The notes under the pieces are model-generated. The model did no database searches, was not told where the DNA came from, and saw only the letters and a list, made by a program, of their open reading frames with translations. From Candidatus Dechloromonas phosphoritropha (GTDB taxonomy: Bacteria > Pseudomonadota > Gammaproteobacteria > Burkholderiales > Rhodocyclaceae): a DNA stretch of 64,000 nucleotides. Every line of letters starts with the position of its first letter. Within the stretch, counting starts at the first letter, position 1. A program made the translations under genes and the position numbers. Of this stretch, positions 43,420-50,664 are shown one piece after another. The stretch covers positions 1,612,001-1,676,000 of the forward strand of contig JADKGN010000004.1 of the NCBI GenBank assembly GCA_016722705.1. Reading direction: 5' to 3'.

Positions 43420-44100
43420 TCAGCCGGCGTCGGCGACCAGGTGTCCGTCGCGCAGGCGGACGACCCGGTTAACTACGCTCGAGTCGACGACCAGCGGGTC
43501 GTGGCTGGTCAGAACGACGGTGCGCCCTTCGTCGATCAGGCGGGTCAGGATGTCGAGAAACTGGCGCGAGAGCACCGTGTCGAGGTTGGCGGTCGGCTCG
43601 TCGGCGACGATGATTTCGGGATCGTTGATCAGCGCCCGGGCAATCGCCACGCGCTGCTGCTCGCCGCCGGAGAGCCATTCGACGCGGGCATCGCGGCGGT
43701 GGCCGAGGTCGAGGCCGGCGAGCTGATTTTCGGCCTTTTCGCGCAGTTGACCGTAAGGCAGGCCGAGCGGATAGGCCGGCAACATTACGTTATCGAGTGC
43801 TGACAGGCCGCGCACCAGGTTGAATTGCTGAAAGATGAAACCGAAGGTGCGGCGCCGGATTTCGGTGAGAAAGCGTTCTGGCAGGCCGGAAACGTCCTCG
43901 CCGCGCAGGTGTACGCGGCCGCGCGTCGGGCGCGCCAGGCAGCCGAGCAGGGTCAGCAGCGTCGTCTTGCCCGAACCGCTGGGACCGGAAAGCGCAGTCA
44001 CCTGCTGCGCCGCCACTTTCAGGTGAATGCCGGTGAGCGCCCAGTATTCATTGGGCTGGCCATGGTTGAAGGCTTTGTGGATGTCGTCGAGTTCTATCAT
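43420..44100 (-). CDS. ABC transporter ATP-binding protein (MacB/LolD type)
   Basis: The 226-aa ATPase has Walker A GPSGSGKTT, signature WLSGGEQQRVAIARAL, Walker B IIVADEPTANLD and the H-loop LTSHDP. It is of the LolD/MacB class that partners with FtsX-type permeases and often drives mechanotransmission rather than classical transport. Its partner is the adjacent FtsX-fold permease (1 bp gap). No MacA-like adaptor or outer-membrane factor is nearby. Confidence 0.93.
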   Translation of the reverse strand: MIELDDIHKAFNHGQPNEYWALTGIHLKVAAQQVTALSGPSGSGKTTLLTLLGCLARPTRGRVHLRGEDVSGLPERFLTEIRRRTFGFIFQQFNLVRGLSALDNVMLPAYPLGLPYGQLREKAENQLAGLDLGHRRDARVEWLSGGEQQRVAIARALINDPEIIVADEPTANLDTVLSRQFLDILTRLIDEGRTVVLTSHDPLVVDSSVVNRVVRLRDGHLVADAG

Positions 44101-44101
44101 C

Positions 44102-45238
44102 TCAGGCTCGCATCACGGCATCGGGATCGGTGATTGCCGCCCGCCAGATCGGCACCAGGACGGCGACGGCGTAGGGGAACACCGTGAAGAACAGCAGCGT
44201 CGCGACCTGCAGGCCATCGATGGCCGGAACCAGCTTGAAGCTCGGGTAAAGCACCGCCCAGCCCTTGAGCACCGGCGCGAAGAGGGCTGCCGAAAAATAA
44301 TAGACATGAACGTAGGCGGCCAGGTAGCCGATCAGGAAGGAGCCGAGCGAGATCAGCATGCTCTCCCACAGCTTCATCCGGATCACGTCGCCGGTCTCCC
44401 AACCGATTGCCTTGAGGATACCGATTTCCCGCTTTTCTTCGGCCGACAGTCCGGAAGCCTTGTCCCAGGCGAGGATGGCGAAAGCGAGGATGGCCGCTGC
44501 GAGCAGGGCCAGCGCGATGCCCTCGCGCCAGTCGAAAATCGACTGGTAGGTGCGCAATACCTCGTCGCGCAGGATCGGCCGCGAATCAGGCAGCGCGGCG
44601 GCCAGTTTGGTCGCGACAGTGCGGACTTCTTGCGGATTGGCGACGCTCAGCGCGATATCGGTGAAGTGGCCGGCCGGGTAGTCGAAGAAAGCGCGGAAAT
44701 CGGCCTCGTTGAGCAGAACGAGATCGGCGCTGATCAGCTCGGATTCGGGTGGCAAAACGGCGTCGACCGTGAAGGTGAACAGTTTGCCGGAATAGGAGCG
44801 GAAGGACAGTACATTGCCTGGCTGGACGCCGCGAAAGCGCGCCAGTCCAGCGCCGACGACGATGCGCCCGACCGGCGGCGGGTTGTCGCGGACCACCTCG
44901 AAGGTGTAGTTGGCCTTGACCACCGCGTCGTAGTAATAGCCCCAGAGCCGGCCTTCGACCTGCTGCACGCCACGGATGCGGCCGATACGCTCGATGTAGC
45001 CGGGTGGAATCAGGTCATGGCGGCCGGCCACCATGCGCTGCAGCAGCACTTCCGGCGAATGCACGAGTACCCGCGCCGCTTCCTGGCGCAGCGCCGAGGT
45101 CAGCAGGGTGACCGAGGCCAGCGCGAAGACGAGCAGCGAGAACACCAGCACCAGGCCGATGTTCTTGGTTTTGCGGCGCGCCAGCGAAGCCAGCGTGAAA
45201 TCAATCAGGTAACGTTGTTTCGCGATCCAGAGGCGCAT
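44102..45238 (-). CDS. FtsX-like ABC permease
   Basis: The 378-aa protein has an N-terminal helix (IGLVLVFSLLVFALASVTLL), a periplasmic domain of about 220 residues (MacB-PCD-like, VGRIVVGAGLARFRGVQPGN), and three C-terminal helices with the FtsX signature KREIGILKAIGWETGDVI. It pairs with the ATPase downstream. In copper and nos loci such ABC pairs are thought to act on metalloenzyme maturation, but the substrate is unproven. Its start overlaps the 112-aa gene by 38 bp. Confidence 0.9.
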   Translation of the reverse strand: MRLWIAKQRYLIDFTLASLARRKTKNIGLVLVFSLLVFALASVTLLTSALRQEAARVLVHSPEVLLQRMVAGRHDLIPPGYIERIGRIRGVQQVEGRLWGYYYDAVVKANYTFEVVRDNPPPVGRIVVGAGLARFRGVQPGNVLSFRSYSGKLFTFTVDAVLPPESELISADLVLLNEADFRAFFDYPAGHFTDIALSVANPQEVRTVATKLAAALPDSRPILRDEVLRTYQSIFDWREGIALALLAAAILAFAILAWDKASGLSAEEKREIGILKAIGWETGDVIRMKLWESMLISLGSFLIGYLAAYVHVYYFSAALFAPVLKGWAVLYPSFKLVPAIDGLQVATLLFFTVFPYAVAVLVPIWRAAITDPDAVMRA

Positions 45239-45539
45239 GGTTTCTCAGGTGAGCCGGGGGTGGCATCAGGCTGCCGGAAGGAAAGTGCTCCAGACTCAGT
45301 GGATGATCCTGGAAAGCGGCGTGCAGGTCGGCCTGCGACGGGTGACGGGTGTAACGGGCTTCGGTGAACAGGGCGAGATCGGTCAACTGCAGTTTTTCAG
45401 CCAGTGCAGTGCGCACGGCCTGCTCGCCTGCCCTTTTGTCGGCAAGGCGCCCGGCGTCGACGAAGCTGGCGCCGAACAGTACGAGCAGCGTGCCGACGAC
45501 CCACGCGGCCAGGTTCGAGGGGCGCGGGTAATGCCTCAC
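45201..45539 (-). CDS. Small anchored periplasmic protein of the copper cluster
   Basis: The 112-aa protein has one N-terminal helix (LAAWVVGTLLVLFGASFVDA), then a soluble, His-containing tail (FQDHPLSLEHFPSG). No family is recognised. The start overlaps the SCO stop by ATGA, and its end overlaps the permease start by 38 bp. The permease start at 45238 encodes the conserved first helix, so the overlap seems real. Confidence 0.72.
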   Translation of the reverse strand: MRHYPRPSNLAAWVVGTLLVLFGASFVDAGRLADKRAGEQAVRTALAEKLQLTDLALFTEARYTRHPSQADLHAAFQDHPLSLEHFPSGSLMPPPAHLRNHAPLDRETTLPD

Positions 45540-46099
45540 AAGGCTGCGCGGATGGCCGCGCGCAGCTCGTCGGCCGGCGCGCCGTATGGCAAGGTAGCGA
45601 GCAGCTTGCCGATTTTTCCGACCAGATAGGTATTGGCGCTGTGGTCGACCGCGTAACTGCTATCCGATCGCGTCGGCTGCTTGATGTAACCGGCGCCGAA
45701 GGCCTTTGCCAGCACCGCAATCTGTTCCGGCGTGCCGGTCACGCCGATCAGGCTGGGGTGGAAATAGGCCGCGTAGTTCTTCAGGCTTTCCGGCGTATCG
45801 CGCTCCGGGTCGACGGAAATCAGGATCGGCTGGATATTCTCCCGTTCCTCTGGTGTCATCCCGTTCAGCACTTCGTTCATTGCCACGAGCGAGGTCGGGC
45901 AGACATCGGGGCAATGGACATAGCCAAAGAATACAAGCATCAGCTTGCCGCGGTAATTTTTGCTGTCGACCGTACCGTTCGGACCTTGCAGGACGAAATC
46001 GGCGCCGGCAGGTTTGCCGCTCTGCGGTGCCGGCGAGCAGGCGGCAATTAGCATACAGGAGAGAAGCAGTAAAACCAGCTTTGCGTTCAGACGAGACAT
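45536..46099 (-). CDS. SCO1/SenC-family copper chaperone lipoprotein
   Basis: The 187-aa protein has a lipobox (CMLIAAC, Cys21) and a thioredoxin-fold SCO domain with the copper ligands Cys63 and Cys67 in VHCPDVCPTS and the distal His in YAVDHSANTYLV. SCO proteins insert copper into the CuA centre of cytochrome oxidase and related enzymes (NosZ also has CuA). The ATG at 46099 gives the signal peptide; the 26 extra codons upstream are not used. Confidence 0.94.
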   Translation of the reverse strand: MSRLNAKLVLLLLSCMLIAACSPAPQSGKPAGADFVLQGPNGTVDSKNYRGKLMLVFFGYVHCPDVCPTSLVAMNEVLNGMTPEERENIQPILISVDPERDTPESLKNYAAYFHPSLIGVTGTPEQIAVLAKAFGAGYIKQPTRSDSSYAVDHSANTYLVGKIGKLLATLPYGAPADELRAAIRAAL

Positions 46100-46201
46100 C
46101 GGCTTGACATACGCGAGCGTTGCATTGAGGACGATCGCGATTTTCGCACGGCAACGCCCGCTACCGGCTTGAAGCAAATCAAGGAAAAGCTGATAAAGAG
46201 T

Positions 46202-46384
46202 TCAGGCGCGGTTGGCGGCACGCATCAACAAGCCGCGCAGGGCGATCGTCACGCTGGCGCCGAGTCCGACGCGTTGCGCCAGTGCCGGTAAGAGAATCAG
46301 AGATGCCAGGGCGAGGCCCGTACCAACGAGCAACGCCGGAAATTCATCGCCCTCTTCCTGCAGAACCTGCAAATTGCCGTTCAT
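46202..46384 (-). CDS. 60-aa small membrane protein heading the copper operon
   Basis: Starts MNGNLQVLQEEGDEFPALLV at 46384 behind a very strong AAAGGAGG. One or two hydrophobic stretches (ALLVGTGLALASLILLPALA) are followed by a basic end. The upstream open frame to 46591 has no ribosome site and is not coding. No family recognised. It is the first gene of the minus-strand copper cluster, 102 bp before the SCO gene, and faces the operator region shared with the receptor gene. Confidence 0.75.
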   Translation of the reverse strand: MNGNLQVLQEEGDEFPALLVGTGLALASLILLPALAQRVGLGASVTIALRGLLMRAANRA

Positions 46385-46469
46385 GTCGCCTCCTTTGTTT
46401 TGTCTGCGTCCGACTTGTTTAATCCGGATTATCCAGAAGTCGAATTCTAGAAAAAAAATGCCCGCTGCG

Positions 46470-46552
46470 ATTGCGACAAATTGCCGCAGCCGCTCGTCCG
46501 GTGGCTGTCTCTCCTTTGGACTATGCAATTTGTCACGCGGCAATTTGCCGCA
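46470..46552. promoter_or_regulatory. Three operator-like repeats in the divergent copper-cluster promoter
   Basis: Site 1 (46470-46489, minus strand) reads TGCGGCAATTTGTCGCAAT. Site 2 (46524-46537) contains GCAATTTGTC. Site 3 (46537-46551) is the perfect palindrome GCGGCAATTTGCCGC apart from its central base. They sit about 90 bp upstream of the 60-aa gene and 70-150 bp upstream of the receptor gene, so they can control both directions. A 17-of-19 match lies upstream of the nosL genes. The regulator is unknown. Confidence 0.6.
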
Positions 46553-46621
46553 TTCCCAAGCCGGATCAATCCGCTGAAAATCAGCGCCCACTGATAAATC
46601 AAACGCAATCCGGAGAGTTTC

Positions 46622-48889
46622 ATGGGGTATTGGATCCGCCCGCTGACGGCCGCCATGGCTGTCGCCTTTTCATCAACGGCAATCGCCGAGACCGCACCAG
46701 TCCTCGACGAGGTGGTCGTCAACGCCAACCGGCCGCGGTCGTCAGCCAACCTGGGTACCGTCGATAGCAGCCAGTTGGCGCCGCTACGCGCGACCACCAG
46801 CGATACCGCGAGCCTGCTGCGCGATGTGCCGGGAGTCAGTCTTTATGGTGCAGGCGGCATTTCCAGCCTGCCGTCGATCCATGGCCTGGCCGACGATCGA
46901 CTACGCGTGACGGTCGATGGCATGGACCTGATTGCTTCCTGTCCCAACCACATGAATCCGGCGTTGTCCTATATTGATCCGAGCAATGTCGGCAGCCTCA
47001 AGGTTTATTCCGGCATTGCACCGGTCAGTCTGGGCGGCGATAGCATCGGCGGGACGATCATCGCGCAGTCGTACGCACCCGAATTCGCGGCGCCCGGCAA
47101 GGAACTGCTCACCAAGGGCGAGATCGGCGCCTTCTACCGCAGCAACGGCAATTCCTTTGGTGGCAATGTCGCGGCCACCCTGGCGACCGAGAACTTCAAC
47201 ATCACCTACGCCGGCGCCTATGCGAAGGCAGACAATTACAAGGCGGCCGGCAACTTCAAGACGACGACGGCCACCGGCCGGCTTGGCCACACGCTGCCAC
47301 TGGACGAGGTCGGGTCGACGGCCTACGAGACCATTAACCAGAAGCTTGGCTTCGCTTTCAAGAGCGGCGATCATCTCGTCGAGGGTAGCCTTGGCTTCCA
47401 GAACGTCCCCGAACAACTCTATCCGAACCAGCGGATGGACATGCTCGACAACGATCAGCAGACCTTCAACCTGCGCTATCTCGGCCAATACGGCTGGGGC
47501 TTGTTCGAGGCGCGCGCTTATTACGAGAAGGTCGACCATTCCATGGACTTCGGCCCCGACAAGCGCTACTGGTACGGGACGGCATCAGGCGGTCCGATGG
47601 CGGCCAACGGCACGCCCTGCTCGCCGATCAGCATGGCCTGCGCCGCGGGCATGCCGATGTACTCAAAGAGTACGAATACGGGCTTCACGGCCAAGGCGGA
47701 TATCGATCTTAGCGACAAGGATCTGCTGCGCGTCGGCGGCCTCTACCAGACCTACAAGCTCGACGACTGGTGGCCGCCGTCCGGTGGCGGGATGTGGCCG
47801 GGGACCTTCGAGAACATCAACGACGGCAAACGCGACCGTGCGGGACTGTTCGGCGAATGGGAGTCGCGCCTAAACCAAGAGTGGAAGACCGTGCTCGGGG
47901 CGCGCTATGAGCGGGTGAAAACGGATGCCGGTGATGTGCGGGGTTACAACACTGCGCCCAATGCCATGGGCAATCAGTTTTCAGATGCCGCCGCCTTCAA
48001 CGCGGCAGATCGCCAACGTACCGACAACAACTGGGATTTGACGGCGCTGGCCCGTTACACGCCGAACGTCAACGGCGACATCGAGTTCGGCTTCGCGCGC
48101 AAGGTACGCTCACCGAATCTCTACCAGCGCTACACGTGGTCCACCTGGTCAATGGCGGCGGTCATGAACAACATGGTTGGGGACGGCAACGGTTACATCG
48201 GCAATATCGATCTGAAGCCGGAAACGGCGTACACGCTGGCGGCCACCTTTGACTGGCATGCCGCCGACCGCAGTTGGGAGATCAAGGCGACGCCTTATTT
48301 CACGCGCGTCAACGACTACATCGATGCCATTCGCTGCCCGGCCGGCGCTTCCTGCACCGCAGCCAACCGGACGACGACCAACCAGTTTGTCGTTCTCCAA
48401 TACGCGAACCAGGAGGCGGAACTCTATGGTCTCGACCTTTCCGGTCGTATGCCGCTGGCCAAGACCGGCGTTGGCGATTTCGGATTCAACGGCCTGCTCA
48501 GTTACACCCACGGCGAGAACCGCGATACCGGTGACGGCCTCTACAACATCATGCCGCTCAACGGCAAGCTGGCGCTGACGCAGCAGTTCGGCGGCTGGGA
48601 TAATGCCGTCGAACTGGTGCTGGTGAAGGGCAAGAATGATGTTTCCGAGGTGCGCAACGAAATCACCACGGCCGGTTACGGCCTGACCAACCTGCGCGCC
48701 AGCTATTCCTGGAAACAGGCACGGATCGATTTCGGCGTCGAAAATCTCTTCGACAAGTTCTACTACATGCCCCTCGGCGGCGCCTACACCGGTCAGGGGA
48801 CGACCATGTCGATCAATGGTATTCCCTGGGGCATCGCGGTGCCCGGCATGGGTCGTTCGATTTACGCCGGAGTCAATTACAAGTTCTGA
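46622..48889 (+). CDS. TonB-dependent outer-membrane copper receptor (OprC/NosA-like)
   Basis: The 755-aa receptor has a signal peptide (AAMAVAFSSTAIAE), a plug domain from about 25 to 150 (TonB box region VLDEVVVNAN; LLRDVPGVSLYGAGGI), and a 22-strand barrel ending AGVNYKF with the terminal Phe. The copper ligands of Pseudomonas OprC, a CxxxM in the plug and an HxM in the barrel, are present as SCPNHM (Cys107, Met111) and DHSMDF (His306, Met308). It therefore probably imports copper for the periplasmic assembly genes encoded divergently. GGAGAG precedes the ATG, and an intrinsic terminator follows. Confidence 0.92.
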   Translation: MGYWIRPLTAAMAVAFSSTAIAETAPVLDEVVVNANRPRSSANLGTVDSSQLAPLRATTSDTASLLRDVPGVSLYGAGGISSLPSIHGLADDRLRVTVDGMDLIASCPNHMNPALSYIDPSNVGSLKVYSGIAPVSLGGDSIGGTIIAQSYAPEFAAPGKELLTKGEIGAFYRSNGNSFGGNVAATLATENFNITYAGAYAKADNYKAAGNFKTTTATGRLGHTLPLDEVGSTAYETINQKLGFAFKSGDHLVEGSLGFQNVPEQLYPNQRMDMLDNDQQTFNLRYLGQYGWGLFEARAYYEKVDHSMDFGPDKRYWYGTASGGPMAANGTPCSPISMACAAGMPMYSKSTNTGFTAKADIDLSDKDLLRVGGLYQTYKLDDWWPPSGGGMWPGTFENINDGKRDRAGLFGEWESRLNQEWKTVLGARYERVKTDAGDVRGYNTAPNAMGNQFSDAAAFNAADRQRTDNNWDLTALARYTPNVNGDIEFGFARKVRSPNLYQRYTWSTWSMAAVMNNMVGDGNGYIGNIDLKPETAYTLAATFDWHAADRSWEIKATPYFTRVNDYIDAIRCPAGASCTAANRTTTNQFVVLQYANQEAELYGLDLSGRMPLAKTGVGDFGFNGLLSYTHGENRDTGDGLYNIMPLNGKLALTQQFGGWDNAVELVLVKGKNDVSEVRNEITTAGYGLTNLRASYSWKQARIDFGVENLFDKFYYMPLGGAYTGQGTTMSINGIPWGIAVPGMGRSIYAGVNYKF

Positions 48890-48917
48890 GCACGGCACTC
48901 GCTTTTGTTGGCAAGAC

Positions 48918-48947
48918 CGCCCCGGCAGCCGCCGGGGCGTTTTGTTT
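48918..48947 (+). terminator. Rho-independent terminator after the copper receptor gene
   Basis: Stem CGCCCCGG / CCGGGGCG with a CAGCCG loop, followed by TTTTGTTT. It starts 28 bp after the receptor stop. Confidence 0.88.
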
Positions 48948-48963
48948 CGTGCGCAGCATTCAT

Positions 48964-48993
48964 GAATTCGGCGGCTTTTCGCTGTCGACCGCA
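48964..48993 (-). repeat. GTCGAC-type dispersed repeat, copy d
   Basis: On the minus strand it reads GCGGTCGACAGCGAAAAGC, then CGCCGAATTC, the same layout as copy a (core GCGGTCGAC, then GCCGAATTC). It lies in the gap between the receptor terminator and tonB. Confidence 0.45.
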
Positions 48994-49052
48994 GCGCGCT
49001 TGCGGGCGGTGATGGCGTGACGCTGCCTGTCCCGAAAAGTTAAAATCCACGG

Positions 49053-49745
49053 ATGAATGGCGTATTGCTGGATCTTCCTCCGAAAAGCCCCGAATGGTCG
49101 CGGATAAGCAAATTCATTGCCATTGCGCTCGGCCTGCATGGGGCGGTTCTGCTTTACCCGCTGACCTTGTCGAGCAGCCAGGTCGTCAACCCGCCGCCGG
49201 CTGTGGTCATCGTGCGACTGGTCGATACGGTAGTGCCACCCGCGCCGCTACCACTGCCGGTGCAGGCCGTACCCAAACCTGAACCCGTCCCGCAAGCGCG
49301 ACCGGTGCCGAAAGCGGTCTCCAAGCCGCGGGCCAAGATTTCGCGCCCCATTCTGGCGATGCCAGCGGCGCCGGCCGCGCCGCCCCCGGATTTCTCCGTT
49401 CCGGTGGTCGCCGAGCCGGTAGCCCGGCCAACCGCCGATGTCGCGCCGGCTCCGGCAGCCGTCACTGCCGCCCGCTTCGACGCTGCCTACCTGCAAAATC
49501 CGCGCCCTTCCTATCCGCCCTTGTCGCGTCGTCTGGGCGAGGAAGGCAAGGTATTGCTCAGGGTTCGCGTCAGCGCCCAAGGGCAGCCGCTCACGGTCGA
49601 CCTCGAAAAAGGCAGCAATTTTGAGCGGCTGGACGAGGCCGCCCGTCGGGTCGTCACGCACTGGCGTTTCGTGCCGGCCCGACGGGGCGACGAAGCCATC
49701 GAGGCGACGGTGATCGTGCCGATCGTGTTCCGGTTTGATGGTTGA
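49053..49745 (+). CDS. TonB-family energy transducer
   Basis: The 230-aa protein has an N-terminal membrane anchor (FIAIALGLHGAVLLYPLTL), a Pro-rich periplasmic spacer (about residues 50-130, with PKPEPVPQARPVPK), and a C-terminal TonB domain (PRPSYPPLSRRLGEEGKVLL, WRFVPARRGDE). It couples proton-motive force to TonB-dependent receptors, most likely the copper receptor just upstream. exbB and exbD are not in the window. A TTAAAAT about 13 bp before the ATG could be its -10. Confidence 0.93.
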   Translation: MNGVLLDLPPKSPEWSRISKFIAIALGLHGAVLLYPLTLSSSQVVNPPPAVVIVRLVDTVVPPAPLPLPVQAVPKPEPVPQARPVPKAVSKPRAKISRPILAMPAAPAAPPPDFSVPVVAEPVARPTADVAPAPAAVTAARFDAAYLQNPRPSYPPLSRRLGEEGKVLLRVRVSAQGQPLTVDLEKGSNFERLDEAARRVVTHWRFVPARRGDEAIEATVIVPIVFRFDG

Positions 49746-49754
49746 GCGGGCTTG

Positions 49755-49801
49755 AAAAAGCCGGTCCGGAATTGACGGTGGGGACCGAAGTCCCCACCGG
49801 C
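49755..49801 (-). terminator. Terminator at the end of the tmRNA gene
   Basis: On the minus strand GCCGGT (49801-49796) can pair with ACCGGC (49765-49760), which is followed by TTTTT (49759-49755). Inside lies a perfect 10-bp hairpin CGGTGGGGAC / GTCCCCACCG with a TTCG loop. It also lies just past the convergent tonB stop. Confidence 0.72.
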
Positions 49802-50051
49802 TGTCTTTGGTAACAAGGCTTCAGCAGCCCCGGCTAGCCGTTTTTAGGCGGCGATAGCGAAATGCTCATCATTGGCATTTATGGATTTGCTTCATTAACG
49901 TCGATCGCCTGACGAGTTGCCTGCGCACCTTTGCCCGCCCTGTCGAAACCGGTACATCCCCACCTAAACGCATCCGGATACGCTTAGGTGGAGATGAGGG
50001 GAGTCGAACCCCTGTCCAGAACGCCTCGAGATTGCCGGAATTACAACTATG
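49755..50051 (-). ncRNA. ssrA: Circularly permuted two-piece tmRNA (ssrA)
   Basis: Minus strand, acceptor piece first: about 50051-49987, with the T-arm GGACAGGGGTTCGACTCCCC and the acceptor strand CATCTCC-ACC; the last base is T, so the final A of CCA must be added. A 25-nt intervening segment (49986-49962) forms a hairpin with the acceptor stem. The coding piece starts at 49961 with GGGGATG, which pairs with CATCTCC, then CGGTTTCGACAGGG (the tmRNA D-arm region). The tag reading frame at 49876-49844 encodes ANDEHFAIAA and stop. In ordinary tmRNA the tag precedes the acceptor 3' strand; here the order is reversed, as in permuted tmRNA genes of alphaproteobacteria, some cyanobacteria and one betaproteobacterial group. 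Confidence 0.92.
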
Positions 50052-50057
50052 AGCAAT

Positions 50058-50086
50058 ATGGTACAGCGTTAAATCGCGCCTTTCAA
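50058..50086 (-). promoter_or_regulatory. Candidate promoter of the tmRNA gene
   Basis: On the minus strand TTGAAA (50086-50081) and TACCAT (50063-50058) are spaced 17 bp, placing the start near 50051, at the 5' end of the acceptor piece. Confidence 0.6.
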
Positions 50087-50139
50087 TCCACTTGGCGCGT
50101 CGAATTGTGGTCAATTTGTAACTGTCCGACCGCTTTCAT

Positions 50140-50664
50140 TCAGCGGGCGCACCAATCCCGGCGGTCGCCCCGGCCGAAAGGCATCGACTGGCGCTCGGTT
50201 AGGCTCGCGGTGGTGCGGACCCTGCCGCTCGTTCCGTCAAAGAACACGTTGAAGCGCGCCGGTTCGTTGAAATCGTCGCACCAGCGCCACTCCCAGACCA
50301 GTTCGTCGCGTGCGGCGAAATAGAGGGTCCATCCCGGGAACGGGGGACCGATGACGCGCAACACTTCCTCCTGGGTCATGCCTTCACGGAGGCGGGCAAA
50401 ATGCTTCGACTCGAGGACGTTCTCCCGGCTCGCGAAGAAGCCCTTGGGGTCGATCCGCACCATGTAGGTCTGGACACCGGCCGGACCGCGCGGATAGGCC
50501 AGCACTTGGCTGCCATCCGGCTCCTGCCAGCGCATGGCGGGTTCCCCCATCAACTGGATGACTTCGCTGGTGTTGCTGACGCCGGGCATAAGTCCGCGTC
50601 CGTCGTATGACGCGCACCCGGCGATCAGCAGCGCGCAGATCAGGGCGATGATGACTTCTTTCAT
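50140..50664 (-). CDS. Putative lipoprotein with BamE-like motif
   Basis: The 174-aa product has a lipobox (ICALLIAGC, Cys17). The segment ARLREGMTQEEVLRVIGPPF is the BamE/SmpA signature, and an earlier half repeat NTSEVIQLMGEPAMRWQEPD has the same pattern. The ATG at 50664 is preceded by AGGAG. It overlaps the stop of the DUF4824 gene by four bases, so it ends an operon DUF2157-DUF4824-lipoprotein. Confidence 0.82.
   Translation of the reverse strand: MKEVIIALICALLIAGCASYDGRGLMPGVSNTSEVIQLMGEPAMRWQEPDGSQVLAYPRGPAGVQTYMVRIDPKGFFASRENVLESKHFARLREGMTQEEVLRVIGPPFPGWTLYFAARDELVWEWRWCDDFNEPARFNVFFDGTSGRVRTTASLTERQSMPFGRGDRRDWCAR

Noticed and set aside
44027..45367. 446-codon open frame on the plus strand
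   Set aside because: Shadow of the FtsX-type permease gene, whose membrane helices and family motif are clear on the minus strand.
49985..50030. T-arm-like sequence as a tRNA or as a phage attachment remnant of an ordinary tmRNA
   Set aside because: The tag frame and the 5' acceptor strand directly downstream show a complete permuted tmRNA instead of a fragment.
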